Counted from the first letter of the stretch, positions 31,582 through 40,607 are shown. The stretch is 64,000 nt of DNA from Streptomyces ochraceiscleroticus (GCF_000720485.1 NZ_JOAX01000006.1:62001-126000), one strand, 5' to 3'. Program-made: numbers and translations. Notes: a model not told the origin generated them from the letters alone.

Positions 31582-33000
31582 GTGACGGTTCAGCAAGAAA
31601 CTCTCTCCGACGCCGGAGGCGAAAGCCAAAATACGAACCTGACCAGTCTGGCCACGACCGCGGCGCGCAATCTTGCGACGACCACCAAGACGCAGCCGCA
31701 GATGCAGAACGTCACCTCCCGGTGGCTGCTGCGACTGCTGCCCTGGGTGCAGGTGTCCGGCGGCACATACCGGGTGAACCGCCGGCTGACGTACACCGTC
31801 GGCGACGGCCACATCGAGTTCGCCTCGGACGGCGCCGAGCTGCGCGTCATCCCCGACGAGCTGCGCGAACTGCCCGCGCTGCGGGAGTTCACCGACACGG
31901 AGGTCCTCACCGCGCTCGCCGAGCGCTTCGAGAGCCAGGAGTACGCGGCGGGCGAGCTGATCGCCGAGGCGGGCGCGCAGGCCGACCGCGTCGTGCTGAT
32001 CGCGCACGGCAGGGTGGACCGGATCGGCACGGGCAAGTACGGCGACGAGACCACGCTCGGCGCGCTGGCCGGCGGTGACCACCTCGGCGACAAGCCGCTC
32101 ACCACACCGGACACGACCTGGGAGTTCACCTACCGTGCCGTGACGCGGGTCACCGTACTGACGCTCCCCGCGAGCGCGCTCGGCGAGATCACGGGCCGCT
32201 CGGAAGCGCTGCGGGCGCATCTGGAGGCGGCGCGGTCCGGCGCCCCGGCACCGCACAACGAGAGCGGCGAGGCGGCCATAGAGATCGCCTCGGGACACCA
32301 CGGCGAGCCGGTCCTCGGCAGCACGTTCGTGGACTACGAGCTGAAGCCGCGGGAGTACGAACTGAGCGTCGCGCAGACCGTGCTGCGCACCCACACCCGC
32401 GTCGGCGACCTGTACAACGACCCGATGAACCAGGTCGAGGAGCAGCTGCGGCTGACCATCGAGGCGCTGCGCGAGCGGCAAGAGCACGAGATGATCAACA
32501 ACCGCGAGTTCGGCCTGCTGCACAACGCCGACCCGCGCCAGCGCATCCCCACCCGTAGCGGTCCGCCCACCCCCGACGACCTGGACGAACTCCTCGCGCG
32601 GGTCTGGAAGGAGCCGTCCTTCCTGCTGGCCCACCCCAAGGTCATCGCGGCCATCGGGCGGGAGTTCAGCAGGCGCAGCCTGTACCCGGCGGCCGTGGAC
32701 TTCATGGGCCACTCGCTGCCGTCCTGGCGCGGGGTGCCGCTGTTCCCCTGCAACAAGATCCCGGTCAGCAAGGAAGGCACCAGCTCCATCCTCGTGATGC
32801 GCACCGGCGAGGAACGCCAGGGTGTCGTCGGGCTGCACCAGACCGGAATTCCCGATGAATACCAGCCAAGCCTGTCCGTCCGATTCATGGGCGTCGACGA
32901 CAAGGCCGTTCTGAACTACCTCGTGAGCGCCTACTACTCCGCGGCCGTCCTGGTCCCGGACGCACTCGGAATTCTCGACGACGTGGCGATCGGCCACTGA
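31582..33000 (+). CDS. Family 2B encapsulin nanocompartment shell protein, copy 1
   Basis: 472 residues of HK97-fold shell protein with an inserted cyclic-nucleotide-binding-like domain, the mark of Family 2B. The N-terminal arm has [20 protein letters not shown] and [24 protein letters not shown]. The CNBD-like insertion spans ~residues 90-215. The capsid fold continues with [29 protein letters not shown] and [14 protein letters not shown], ending [16 protein letters not shown]. Such shells self-assemble to ~24-nm compartments around cargo enzymes. GTG 31582 follows GGTGGGG; ATG 31567 is an alternative. Copy 2 follows after 145 nt, giving a two-component shell. Confidence 0.9.
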   Translation: MTVQQETLSDAGGESQNTNLTSLATTAARNLATTTKTQPQMQNVTSRWLLRLLPWVQVSGGTYRVNRRLTYTVGDGHIEFASDGAELRVIPDELRELPALREFTDTEVLTALAERFESQEYAAGELIAEAGAQADRVVLIAHGRVDRIGTGKYGDETTLGALAGGDHLGDKPLTTPDTTWEFTYRAVTRVTVLTLPASALGEITGRSEALRAHLEAARSGAPAPHNESGEAAIEIASGHHGEPVLGSTFVDYELKPREYELSVAQTVLRTHTRVGDLYNDPMNQVEEQLRLTIEALRERQEHEMINNREFGLLHNADPRQRIPTRSGPPTPDDLDELLARVWKEPSFLLAHPKVIAAIGREFSRRSLYPAAVDFMGHSLPSWRGVPLFPCNKIPVSKEGTSSILVMRTGEERQGVVGLHQTGIPDEYQPSLSVRFMGVDDKAVLNYLVSAYYSAAVLVPDALGILDDVAIGH

Positions 33001-33006
33001 ACCGCG

Positions 33007-33037
33007 AATTCAAGCCACGACCGCGGCAATTCAAGCC
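33007..33037. repeat. Direct repeat between the encapsulin genes
   Basis: AATTCAAGCC occurs at 33007-33016 and again at 33028-33037, 21 bp apart (two helical turns). It could be a regulator site for the second shell gene; no other evidence. Confidence 0.35.
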
Positions 33038-33145
33038 GCCGCGTGACGCACCTCACAAAGGGACCCCGCCGAATGACGCCCGACCCTGTGGGCCGGGCCT
33101 TCGGCCGCACGTTTCACACCGGCACAGGAATAGGTGAGCATCTCC

Positions 33146-34561
33146 ATGACCACTTCGCTCGACCCGACCTCCGGCCTCGGCGACTCCGCGAACGACCAGG
33201 CCCGGTCGAGCCTCGCCACGGCGGCGGCACGGAATCTGGCAACCACCACGAAGACCGTGCCGCAGATGCAGGGGATCTCCTCCCGCTGGCTGCTGCGCGT
33301 CCTGCCCTGGACGGAGGTCTCCGGCGGCACGTACCGGGTGAACCGCCGGCTCACCCACACCCTCGGCGACGGCCGGGTGGAGTTCACCAGCACCGGCAGC
33401 GAGGTCCGCGTCATCCCCGTGGAGCTGCGCGAACTGGCGCCGCTGCGCGGGCTGACGGACCAGGCGGCGCTGGAGGGGCTGGCCGGCCGCTTCGAGCAGC
33501 GCGACTTCGCCCCCGGTGACGTGCTCATCGAGCGCGACACGCCCACGGACCAGGTGGTGCTGATCGCGCACGGCAAGCTGGAGCGCGTGGGCCAGGGGAA
33601 GTACGGCGACGACACCGTGCTCGGCGTGCTCGCCGACGGCGACCACGTGGGTGCCACGGCCCTGCTCTCCGGGGAGGGCACCTGGGAGCACACCGTCCGC
33701 GCCGTCACCCGGGGCACCGCACTGGTGCTGCCCCGCTCCGCCTACGAAGAGGTGGCCGGCCGCTCCGAGGCGCTGCGCAGCCACATCGAGCAGTTCCGCG
33801 CCGCGCTGATCCCCGCGCAGAACAAGCACGGCGAGGCGGCCATCGAGGTGGCGTCCGGCCACGTCGGCGAGCCGCAACTGCCGGGCACGTACGTGGACTA
33901 CGAGCTGACGCCGCGGGAGTACGAACTGAGCGTCGCGCAGACCGTACTGAAGATCCACAGCCGGGTCGCCGACCTCTACAACGACCCGATGAACCAGCTC
34001 GACCAGCAGCTGCGGCTGACGGTCGAGGCGCTGCGCGAGCGGCAAGAGCACGAGATGATCAACAACAAGGAGTTCGGCCTGCTGCACAACGCCGATCTCA
34101 AGCAGCGCATCCACACCCGCTCGGGCCCGCCCACCCCGGACGACCTGGACGAGCTGATCTCGCGCCGCCGCAAGACCCAGGTCCTGCTGGCGCACCCGCG
34201 CACCATCGCGGCCATCGGCCGGGAGTGGAACGCCCGCAGCATCTACCCGACGGGCGTGGAGTTCGGCGGCCAGGAGGTGCGTGCTTGGCGCGGCATCCCG
34301 CTGCTGCCCTGCAACAAGATCCCGATCAACCCCGACCAGACCAGCTCGATCATCGCCATGCGTCTCGGCGAGGACAACCAGGGCGTGGTGGGCCTGCACC
34401 AGACGGGCATCCCGGACGAGTACCAGCCCGGCCTGTCGGTGCGCTTCATGGGCATCAATGAGCAGGCGATCATCAAGTACCTGGTCAGCGCCTACTTCTC
34501 GGCCGCCGTGCTGGTGCCGGACGCGCTGGGCATCCTGGAGGACGTCGAGATCGGGCACTGA
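33146..34561 (+). CDS. Family 2B encapsulin nanocompartment shell protein, copy 2
   Basis: 471 residues, colinear with copy 1 and strongly similar throughout ([58 protein letters not shown]). The CNBD-like insertion has [16 protein letters not shown] and [12 protein letters not shown]. Divergence from copy 1 is concentrated in the N-terminus and the insertion, so the two probably form a mixed shell with different surface or binding features. ATG 33146 has AGGTGAG eight bases upstream; a GTG at 33134 is an alternative. Two strong hairpins follow its stop. Confidence 0.9.
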   Translation: MTTSLDPTSGLGDSANDQARSSLATAAARNLATTTKTVPQMQGISSRWLLRVLPWTEVSGGTYRVNRRLTHTLGDGRVEFTSTGSEVRVIPVELRELAPLRGLTDQAALEGLAGRFEQRDFAPGDVLIERDTPTDQVVLIAHGKLERVGQGKYGDDTVLGVLADGDHVGATALLSGEGTWEHTVRAVTRGTALVLPRSAYEEVAGRSEALRSHIEQFRAALIPAQNKHGEAAIEVASGHVGEPQLPGTYVDYELTPREYELSVAQTVLKIHSRVADLYNDPMNQLDQQLRLTVEALRERQEHEMINNKEFGLLHNADLKQRIHTRSGPPTPDDLDELISRRRKTQVLLAHPRTIAAIGREWNARSIYPTGVEFGGQEVRAWRGIPLLPCNKIPINPDQTSSIIAMRLGEDNQGVVGLHQTGIPDEYQPGLSVRFMGINEQAIIKYLVSAYFSAAVLVPDALGILEDVEIGH

Positions 34562-34569
34562 GAGGCCCG

Positions 34570-34605
34570 CCGGTCCCTGCGGAGGGGGTTCGCCGCAGGG
34601 GCCGG
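34570..34605 (+). terminator. Terminator hairpin 1 after the encapsulin genes
   Basis: CCGGTCCCTGCGG (34570-34582) pairs with CCGCAGGGGCCGG (34593-34605), with one G-T wobble, around a 10-nt loop. No T-run, as usual in Streptomyces. Confidence 0.65.
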
Positions 34606-34606
34606 T

Positions 34607-34632
34607 CCCCGCCCCGCATAGACGGGGCGGGG
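34607..34632 (+). terminator. Terminator hairpin 2 after the encapsulin genes
   Basis: A perfect 10-bp stem, CCCCGCCCCG (34607-34616) and CGGGGCGGGG (34623-34632), with a 6-nt loop, placed one base after the first hairpin. Confidence 0.6.
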
Positions 34633-34671
34633 CTGCGCCGCGATGAGGTGGGGCTGTGGGAGCGGGGGGCG

Positions 34672-34733
34672 ACTGCGGTGAGTGGGGCAACTGCGCTGAG
34701 TGGGGCGGCAGTAGCGTCCGGAAGAATTTCCGG
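34672..34733. repeat. 18-bp spaced direct repeat and palindrome upstream of the amidase
   Basis: ACTGCGGTGAGTGGGG (34672-34687) is repeated with one change at 34690-34705. A palindrome CCGGAAgaatTTCCGG follows at 34718-34733. The rest of the 34633-34895 gap holds no convincing gene. Possibly a promoter/operator area for the amidase gene. Confidence 0.4.
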
Positions 34734-34895
34734 TGTTCTTGGTCGAGGCATGAGCGGACCGGGCAGAACGATGGCAGAGGCCGTGCGGTTCCTGACGTCG
34801 AGGGACCGCATGTGCACGTTCTCACGCCACGGTCCGCGGGCCGTGGCAGGTTCGCGAGCATCCCCCTCCCCCCATGAACACCGGCAGGAGATCGC

Positions 34896-35507
34896 ATGCA
34901 GCACGACATCCCCCGGCCGTCCCGCCGCCGCCTGCTGACCGGCGCCGCTGCGGCGGCCGCCGCCCTCGTCCCCCTCGGCACCGGCCTGGCGCAGGCCGCC
35001 CCCCACCGCTCCCGCGCCGCCGCCTATCCGGACGTCCACTGGACCCCCGCCGCTGCCGCCAACTACACCGCGGCGAACCGCCCGGCGCAGTACGCCATCG
35101 ACATGGTGATCATCCATGTCACGCAGGAGACGTACGCCGACACGGTCAAGATCTTCCAGAACCCCAAGGCCCAGGTCTCCGCGCACTACTGCGTGCGCTC
35201 CGCCGACGGGTACATCGGCCAGTTCGTCCGCGAGGACGACGTCGCCTGGCACGCGGGCAACTGGAGCTACAACACCCGCAGCATCGGCATCGAGCACGAG
35301 GGCTGGGTGGACCAGCCGCGGTGGTTCACGGACGCCATGTACGAACAGTCCGCGCAGCTCACAGCCGCGGTCTGCGCACGGTACGGCATACCGAGAGACC
35401 GCAAGCACATCATCGGACACGTCGAGGTGCCCGGGACCGACCACACGGACCCGGGCCCTTACTGGGACTGGGCGCGCTACATGAACCTGGTACGGGCGGC
35501 CTCCTGA
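34896..35507 (+). CDS. Secreted N-acetylmuramoyl-L-alanine amidase (PGRP/amidase_2 type)
   Basis: 203 residues. Tat-like signal with SRRRLLTG followed by a long Ala-rich hydrophobic stretch and cleavage near AQAAP (residue ~35). The catalytic domain has the zinc ligands His74 (VIIHVTQ) and His183/Asp185 region (GTDHTDPGPYWDW), plus YCVRSADGYIGQFVREDDVAWHAGNW. It cleaves the amide bond between MurNAc and the stem peptide in the wall. ATG 34896 has GGCAGGAG upstream. The gene stands alone after the encapsulin terminators. Confidence 0.92.
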   Translation: MQHDIPRPSRRRLLTGAAAAAAALVPLGTGLAQAAPHRSRAAAYPDVHWTPAAAANYTAANRPAQYAIDMVIIHVTQETYADTVKIFQNPKAQVSAHYCVRSADGYIGQFVREDDVAWHAGNWSYNTRSIGIEHEGWVDQPRWFTDAMYEQSAQLTAAVCARYGIPRDRKHIIGHVEVPGTDHTDPGPYWDWARYMNLVRAAS

Positions 35508-35643
35508 CGCCCCGGCGGCTGCCGCCCGGGTATGCCCCGGAGCGGCGGCCGCCGACGGAGCGGCGTACACCGGTGCCACGGCGCTTCTGCGCGTGTGCGC
35601 GCCCCTCCAGTGGTGTACTTCCTTGGCCCAAGGAACAGTCGGC

Positions 35644-36903
35644 GTGACAACTGGGGTGATCGTGAGGCAGCGGTGCGGTCGTGTCCGCGCGGTACTGACG
35701 GTTCTGCTGGCGGCCGGTGCACTGGCCGGCGGAGGCGTGGCGGGCGGGAGTGCCGCCGTCTCGGCGGACGTGCTCCGTACGGGCCGGACGGCCCCGGCGG
35801 CGTCCGGGGTGACGTACACCCAGTTCTCGATGGCGGTGCCGCGCGGCATCGCACGCGGTCACCTGCTGACGGTGGACCTGGCGAGACCGGACGTCTCGGT
35901 CGACCTGCTGTACGCGGGCGCGGTCGGCGCCCGGAAGGCGGTGTCCGCGATGGCCGACGCACAGGACGCGGTGGCCGGCGTCAACGGCGACTTCTTCAAC
36001 ATAACGGAGGATCAGCACCCGGGTGTCGAGCCGACGGGCGCGTCCGACGGGCCCGCGATCGCGTCCGGGCGGCGGCTGAAGTCGGCGGTGCCGGACGGGC
36101 AGCGGTTCGGGCCCCCGTTACCGCCCGGCACGACGGCCGAGGACGTCATCGCGGTGGGCCCGGACCGGCGGGTCCGGCTGGACCGGCTGTCGCTGCAAGG
36201 CTCGGTTGCCACGCCGGACGGCCGGCTGCCGCTGCGCGGGCTGAACCTGTACGCGCTGCCGGTCGACGGCATCGGCGCGTACACCCCGGAGTGGGGCACC
36301 ACCTCCCGGGTGCGCGCCACCTGTGGCACGGACGCCGACCGTGCGGCGCCGTGCAGTGAGGACACCACCGAGGTCACGGTGCGCGGCGGCCGGGTCGAGA
36401 AGGTCGCGGACACGCCGGGGCGCGGCGGCGTGCCCGAAGGCACGACAGTACTGGTGGGGCGCGAGGAGGGTGCGCGGCAGTTGCGAAAGCTGTCGGTGGG
36501 CGAGCGGGTGCGCGTCACGGACCGACTGGTGGGGCAGCGGCCGGGCCCCGCGCGGTTCGCGGTGGGCGGCTTCCCGGTGCTGCGGGACGGTGCGCCGCTG
36601 CCGGGCCTGGACACCGTTGCGTCGGCGGTCCGTACCGCGGCGGGCGTCGGCGGGGACGGGCGGGTGCTGTACCTGCTCGCGCTGGACGGCACGAAGGGGA
36701 ACGCCGGGCTGACGATCGACGAACTCGCCGGGCTGATGACGCGGATCGGCGCCCGGGACGCGCTGAACCTGGACGGCGGCGGGTCCTCGACGCTCGTCCT
36801 GCGCGAGCCGGGGAGCGGCGCGGCGACCGTCCGCAACCACCCTTCGGGCGGCGCGGAGCGACCGGTACCGAACGGGATCGGGGTCTTCGCGCGGGGGCTC
36901 TGA
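35644..36903 (+). CDS. Secreted phosphodiester glycosidase family protein (NAGPA-like)
   Basis: 419 residues with a Sec-type signal (VRAVLTVLLAAGALAGGGVAGG). The NAGPA/DUF2233 domain is shown by AGVNGDFFNI, GPAIASGRRLKSA, and the C-terminal DALNLDGGGSSTLVLREPG. These enzymes cleave phosphodiester-linked sugars, possibly on cell-wall polymers or exopolysaccharides; the bacterial substrate is not established. GTG 35644 follows AAGGAA at a good distance; GTGs at 35656 and 35662 are alternatives. Single gene, convergent with the next small gene. Confidence 0.87.
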   Translation: MTTGVIVRQRCGRVRAVLTVLLAAGALAGGGVAGGSAAVSADVLRTGRTAPAASGVTYTQFSMAVPRGIARGHLLTVDLARPDVSVDLLYAGAVGARKAVSAMADAQDAVAGVNGDFFNITEDQHPGVEPTGASDGPAIASGRRLKSAVPDGQRFGPPLPPGTTAEDVIAVGPDRRVRLDRLSLQGSVATPDGRLPLRGLNLYALPVDGIGAYTPEWGTTSRVRATCGTDADRAAPCSEDTTEVTVRGGRVEKVADTPGRGGVPEGTTVLVGREEGARQLRKLSVGERVRVTDRLVGQRPGPARFAVGGFPVLRDGAPLPGLDTVASAVRTAAGVGGDGRVLYLLALDGTKGNAGLTIDELAGLMTRIGARDALNLDGGGSSTLVLREPGSGAATVRNHPSGGAERPVPNGIGVFARGL

Positions 36904-36914
36904 GGGGGCTCCGC

Positions 36915-37109
36915 TCAGGGCCGTACGCTGCTGACCAGGTCGGCGGCGCCGGAGAGGCCGTTGCTGATGTCGGGGGCGAGGCTGCTGCCGGCGAGGAAGA
37001 AGCCGAGGAGCACGCACACGAGGGCGTGCGACAGCTTGAGCTGCCCGCTGCGCATAAAGACGACGGCCAGCACGACGAGCAGCAAGACCACTGAGACCGA
37101 AATAGCCAT
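36915..37109 (-). CDS. Small two-helix membrane protein
   Basis: 64 residues: TM1 AISVSVVLLLVVLAVVFM, a short polar loop RSGQLKLSHA, TM2 LVCVLLGFFLAGSSLA, and a tail DISNGLSGAADLVSSVRP. The ATG at 37109 has GGGAGG eight bases upstream, the best site nearby. Similar small proteins are common in Streptomyces, also on integrative elements as I recall; function unknown. Its 3' end lies 12 nt from the convergent phosphodiester glycosidase gene. Confidence 0.65.
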   Translation of the reverse strand: MAISVSVVLLLVVLAVVFMRSGQLKLSHALVCVLLGFFLAGSSLAPDISNGLSGAADLVSSVRP

Positions 37110-37208
37110 GGCGAACCTCCCTCGGTGGCCCGAACGGGCCATCAACGGCGCCAGTTTGGCGTATTTCGCGGCCTTCACTCTCCTGTCAGGCGTCCGCCGA
37201 ACGGGTGA

Positions 37209-37412
37209 TCACTGCGGGTCACCGGACGGCTGCCGGGGCCGCGAGGGCGCATGCTGCGTCAACGCCTCCCATCGCACCGTACGGCCGCACCGCCGTTCGA
37301 GCAGTACCCGGTCGTGGCCGACGGCCAGCAGGCCGGCGCCGGACTCCGCGCGGTACTCCTCCACCACCGCGACCAGCGCGGCCGTCGTCGAGGCGTCGAG
37401 CATCGCGGTCAT
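37209..37412 (-). pseudogene. DppF/OppF-like ABC ATPase remnant, C-terminal piece
   Basis: The reading [19 protein letters not shown] corresponds to the Walker B/D-loop region of a peptide-transporter ATPase (normally LxxLDEPTAMLD), and LLAVGHDRVLLERRC to the H-loop region. The Pro after DE is replaced by Met, and the segment lies in a different frame from the Walker A piece at 37416-37623. The central part with the LSGGQ signature is missing. Not a functional gene. Confidence 0.75.
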
Positions 37413-37415
37413 TTC

Positions 37416-37638
37416 GTCATAGATCAGTGTCCGTCCACGACGACGCTCCCCCGGTCGGGACGGTGCAGCAGGGCCGCCACCTTCGCCAGCGTGGACTTGC
37501 CGCAGCCGCTGGGGCCGAGTAGCCCGACCGCCTCACCGGGTGCGACGCGCAGGGAGACGCCGCGCACGAGGGGCCGGGCGCGGTCGTATCCGGCGGTGAT
37601 GTCCGGGAGGTCAAGCTTCGGCGGCCTCTCCGGGGGCC
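37416..37638 (-). pseudogene. DppF/OppF-like ABC ATPase remnant, N-terminal piece
   Basis: In the minus frame, [17 protein letters not shown] leads to Walker [19 protein letters not shown] and [12 protein letters not shown], then an in-frame stop (TGA near 37413). The next piece (Walker B region) begins immediately afterwards in another frame, so a deletion of roughly the middle of the domain, with frameshift, explains the pair. It overlaps the stop of the preceding DppD-like remnant, as in intact dppDF operons. Confidence 0.75.
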
Positions 37639-37915
37639 AGGGCGCCTACGGGTACGTGGTGGCAGGCCACGCCGTTGACCGGCTCGGGCACGACGTCGCA
37701 CACGGCCGTCGCGTGCGGGCAGCGGACGGCGAACGCGCAGCCTTCGGGGAGCGCGCCCAGCTCCGGCGGCTGGCCGGGGATGGGCGTGAAGGCGCGTTCA
37801 GGGAGCGCATCGAGCAGGCCGCGCGCGTACGGGTGCCGGGGTCCTGGCGTACCGAAGAAGTCGGCCGCGTCGGCGAGTTCGACGATGCGGCCCGCGAACA
37901 TGACGGCGCTGCGGG
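37611..37915 (-). pseudogene. DppD/OppD-like ABC ATPase remnant (C-terminal third)
   Basis: It encodes SAVMFAGRIVELADAADFF, then RHPYARGLLDALPE and the Cys-containing oligopeptide-HPY tail (EGCAFAVRCPHATAVCD, GVACHHVP), the C-terminal part of a peptide/nickel ABC ATPase. Walker A, signature and Walker B are absent because the sequence starts right at the stop of the TPM gene (37924). The truncation suggests a deletion whose junction lies at about 37915-37925. Confidence 0.78.
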
Positions 37916-37923
37916 GCGGGCGG

Positions 37924-39351
37924 TCAGTCGCCGAAGCCGCCGCCGAATCCTCCGCCGTCGCCCCCGAAGCCCCCGCCGTCCCCGAAGCCGCCCCCGAAGT
38001 CGCCGCTGCTGAAGTCGCCGCCCGAGTAGTCCCCGCCGCCGGCGCCGTCCCCGTACGCGCCGTCGCCCCACCCGTAGGCGGCCGGGCCCATCATCGAGGA
38101 GCCGAGCAGCGTGCCGAGGAACAGCCCGGGGAGCAGCCCGCCGCCGAGCATCCCGTAGTAACCACCGGCCCAGGGCCCGTAGGCGGGGCCCGCGTCCCAG
38201 TACGGACGGTCCTCGCCGTACGGGGTGCGCACCGTACGGGTCATCGGCTCCTGGCCGTCCGCCAGCCGCGTCTGGTCGGCCGCGCAGACCGGGACCGTGC
38301 GCTCCGCGCCCCCGGGCGGCGCCCACTGCGCGTCGGCGACGGACGGGCCGTGCCGCGGGTCGAAGAAGCACGGCGGCCGGCGCTCCGGCAGCGGCCGGCC
38401 CTCCCGCCGGGCCGCCAGCGTGGCGAGGGCGAACCGGCCGCCCTCCAGTACCTCGGTCACCTTCCGCACGTCCTGGGGGTGCCGTGCCTCCGCCATCCTC
38501 TGCTTGGCGTTCTCATACGCGTCCAGGGCCTGCGCGTAGTCGGCGCGCATCGGGTCGTCGGCGCCCGGCTCGCCGGGCCGGAAGTCGAGCCGGTCCAGCT
38601 CCTCCCCGTAGGCGGTGATGTCCTCGTCCACCACGACCCGCAGCGCGTCCAGCGCGGCCTGCTCCTCGGCCTCACGGCGGCGCCTGGAGCGGCGGTACAC
38701 CGTGTACGCGCCGCCCGCCCCGAGGACGACGAGCACGCCGAGCCCGACCAGCGCACCCGTGCTGGCCCCGCTGCCGCCCGCGCCCTGCCAGGTCTCGGGC
38801 ATGCCGTCCCCCGCCTGCTTGTCGGCCTGGGCGACAAAGTCCTTCAGTTGCGCGGTCGCGTCACCGGGGTGCGCACGCTGGGCGGCCCCCACGAGGTGGC
38901 GCACCGACTCCCGGGACAGCACGTCGCCGTCGGCGCGGGCGTCGAACCGGTCGCCGAGCTGGACCGCGTACACGCCCCGGATGCCGACCCGGGTGCGCAG
39001 GTCCTCGAAGAGCGTCGCGGACGGATAGTCGGAGTTCGCGGGCAGCACGGCTACGAAGACCGGCTTCCCGGCCTCCTCGATGTCGTTCGCCAGCGCGTCC
39101 GCCTGCCCGTCCGGCAGCCGTCCCGCGGCCCGCGGGTCGACGTACACGGGCCCCTTGGAGAGCGCCTTGGCCGCCGCGTCCAGTCCCCCGCTGTCGCGCG
39201 CCGCGGAGGCGACGACGGACCCCGCCGACGCCCCGTACGCGGCCGCTGCCCCGGGAGCCGCGACGGGCGCCAGCGCGAGCAGCAGCGCCGCGCCGGCAGC
39301 CGGCAGGGCCGGCACCGACCGGAACGCGGGTCGTCGGGGTGCGACCTTCAT
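37924..39351 (-). CDS. TPM-domain membrane protein
   Basis: 475 residues: signal peptide or N-terminal anchor (PALPAAGAALLLALAPVAAPG), an extracytoplasmic TPM-like domain with GPVYVDPRAAGRLPDGQ and VFVAVLPANSDYPS, TM near residues 200-220 (GALVGLGVLVVLGAGGAYTVY), a charged cytoplasmic helix region (RRSRRRREAEEQAALDAL), and a Gly/Tyr/Asp-rich C-terminus ending in repeated GGGFGGD units. The Gly-rich tail is low complexity. Function is unknown; TPM domains are tied to membrane-protein quality control in some bacteria. A lone gene, transcribed towards the ABC remnants. Confidence 0.82.
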   Translation of the reverse strand: MKVAPRRPAFRSVPALPAAGAALLLALAPVAAPGAAAAYGASAGSVVASAARDSGGLDAAAKALSKGPVYVDPRAAGRLPDGQADALANDIEEAGKPVFVAVLPANSDYPSATLFEDLRTRVGIRGVYAVQLGDRFDARADGDVLSRESVRHLVGAAQRAHPGDATAQLKDFVAQADKQAGDGMPETWQGAGGSGASTGALVGLGVLVVLGAGGAYTVYRRSRRRREAEEQAALDALRVVVDEDITAYGEELDRLDFRPGEPGADDPMRADYAQALDAYENAKQRMAEARHPQDVRKVTEVLEGGRFALATLAARREGRPLPERRPPCFFDPRHGPSVADAQWAPPGGAERTVPVCAADQTRLADGQEPMTRTVRTPYGEDRPYWDAGPAYGPWAGGYYGMLGGGLLPGLFLGTLLGSSMMGPAAYGWGDGAYGDGAGGGDYSGGDFSSGDFGGGFGDGGGFGGDGGGFGGGFGD

Positions 39352-39481
39352 ACGTACGACGCTACCGGAACTTCACTTTTCCGACATGCCCGGTGGGGCG
39401 CCATCCGGCCAGTGGGGCGTCGCGTGCCCGGTGAGGCAGGCACACGGGCAGGCACAGAGGCCGGAAACAATGGTCGAACGG

Positions 39482-40597
39482 TCAACCATCGAGCGCGAGG
39501 GCGTTCTTGGCCGCCTCGACCGCCTCCTCGGGAGCGGGCCCGGAGGGGTTCTCCGTTGCCAGCGCCTGATTACGGGCGACGAAGGGGCGCAGCCGCGCCT
39601 CGTAGCGGTCGAACGCGGCCCGGTAGTCGTCGGGCGTCCGGCCGAGCTCGGCGGCGAGCACGTAGGCGCCTACCAGGGCCAGGCTCGTGCCCTGGCCGGA
39701 CAGCGGGGAGGGGCAGTAGCCCGCGTCCCCGACGAGCGCCGCCCGGCCGGCGGTCCAGCGATCCATATGGATCTGCGCCATCGCGTCGAAGTAGAAGTCG
39801 GGCGCCTCCCGCATGGCCGCCAGCAGTTTCGGCGTCTCCCACCCGAGGTGGCCCAGCCGCTCCCGGAGCAGCGCCTTCTGTTGCCCGGTGTCCTGGTGGT
39901 CGTACGCGAAGGGCTCGGACGAGAAGCCGAGCGTGGCCCTGAGCTCGCTGTTGCCGCGCGCCGGGTAGACGACGTAACTCGTGCCGCCGTCCTGGAGCCA
40001 CACCTGCCAGTCGTCGAGCTGCAGGAAGTTGCCGGTACTGAACACGCCCACGTAGGCGCCGAGATGGCGGAGGAACTCCGGCTCGGCACCGAAGGCCAGC
40101 CGGCGCACCGTGGAGTGCAGGCCGTCCGCGCCCACGACGAGGTCGAAGCTGCGGGCAGGCGCACGCTCGAAACCGACGCGTACGCCGTCGGGTGCCTGCT
40201 GGAGGGTGGCGATCGAGTCGCCGAAGAGATACTCGATGCCGTCGCGCGCCTGCCCGTACAGCAGCGCGGTGAGGTCGTCGCGGAGCAGTTCAATGTCATC
40301 GCTGTCGAGCCGGCCGCTGCTGAAGGTCTGCTCGGTGGAGCGCCACAGCTCCTCCCCCGTGGCGTCGAGCATCGACATGCCCCGCATCCGGGTGCGCAGT
40401 CGGCGCGCGTCCGCCAGTACGCCCATCCGGTCGAGGACGTCCAGCGCGACACCACGGACGTCGATCGCCTGCCCTCCCGGACGCAGCCCCGGAGCGCGCT
40501 CGACCACGGTCGGCTCGTAGCCCTGGTGGCGCAGCCAGTAGGCGGTGGCGAGGCCGGCGACGCCGGCCCCTGAGACGAGCACGGTTCTGGCCCTCAT
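39482..40597 (-). CDS. FAD-dependent aromatic-type monooxygenase
   Basis: 371 residues of the PHBH-type class A flavin monooxygenases. GxGxxG in VLVSGAGVAGLATAYWL binds FAD, LVVGADGLHSTVRR is the DG motif, and VGDAGYCPSPLSGQGTSLALVGA binds FAD ribityl/pyrophosphate. It likely hydroxylates a small aromatic or polyketide-type molecule using NAD(P)H and O2. ATG 40597 follows AGGGGGA at short distance. It is divergent from the GntR-TetR regulator at 40781, which probably controls it. Confidence 0.87.
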   Translation of the reverse strand: MRARTVLVSGAGVAGLATAYWLRHQGYEPTVVERAPGLRPGGQAIDVRGVALDVLDRMGVLADARRLRTRMRGMSMLDATGEELWRSTEQTFSSGRLDSDDIELLRDDLTALLYGQARDGIEYLFGDSIATLQQAPDGVRVGFERAPARSFDLVVGADGLHSTVRRLAFGAEPEFLRHLGAYVGVFSTGNFLQLDDWQVWLQDGGTSYVVYPARGNSELRATLGFSSEPFAYDHQDTGQQKALLRERLGHLGWETPKLLAAMREAPDFYFDAMAQIHMDRWTAGRAALVGDAGYCPSPLSGQGTSLALVGAYVLAAELGRTPDDYRAAFDRYEARLRPFVARNQALATENPSGPAPEEAVEAAKNALALDG

Positions 40598-40607
40598 GGG
40601 TCCCCCT

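Noticed and set aside
31582..34561. Capsid-like proteins as a sign of a prophage
   Set aside because: Both are Family 2B encapsulins with CNBD insertions, and no portal, terminase, tail or integrase gene is present.
34741..34938. A possible small ORF between the encapsulin terminators and the amidase
   Set aside because: Its frame runs into the amidase start, has no ribosome site and no conserved look.
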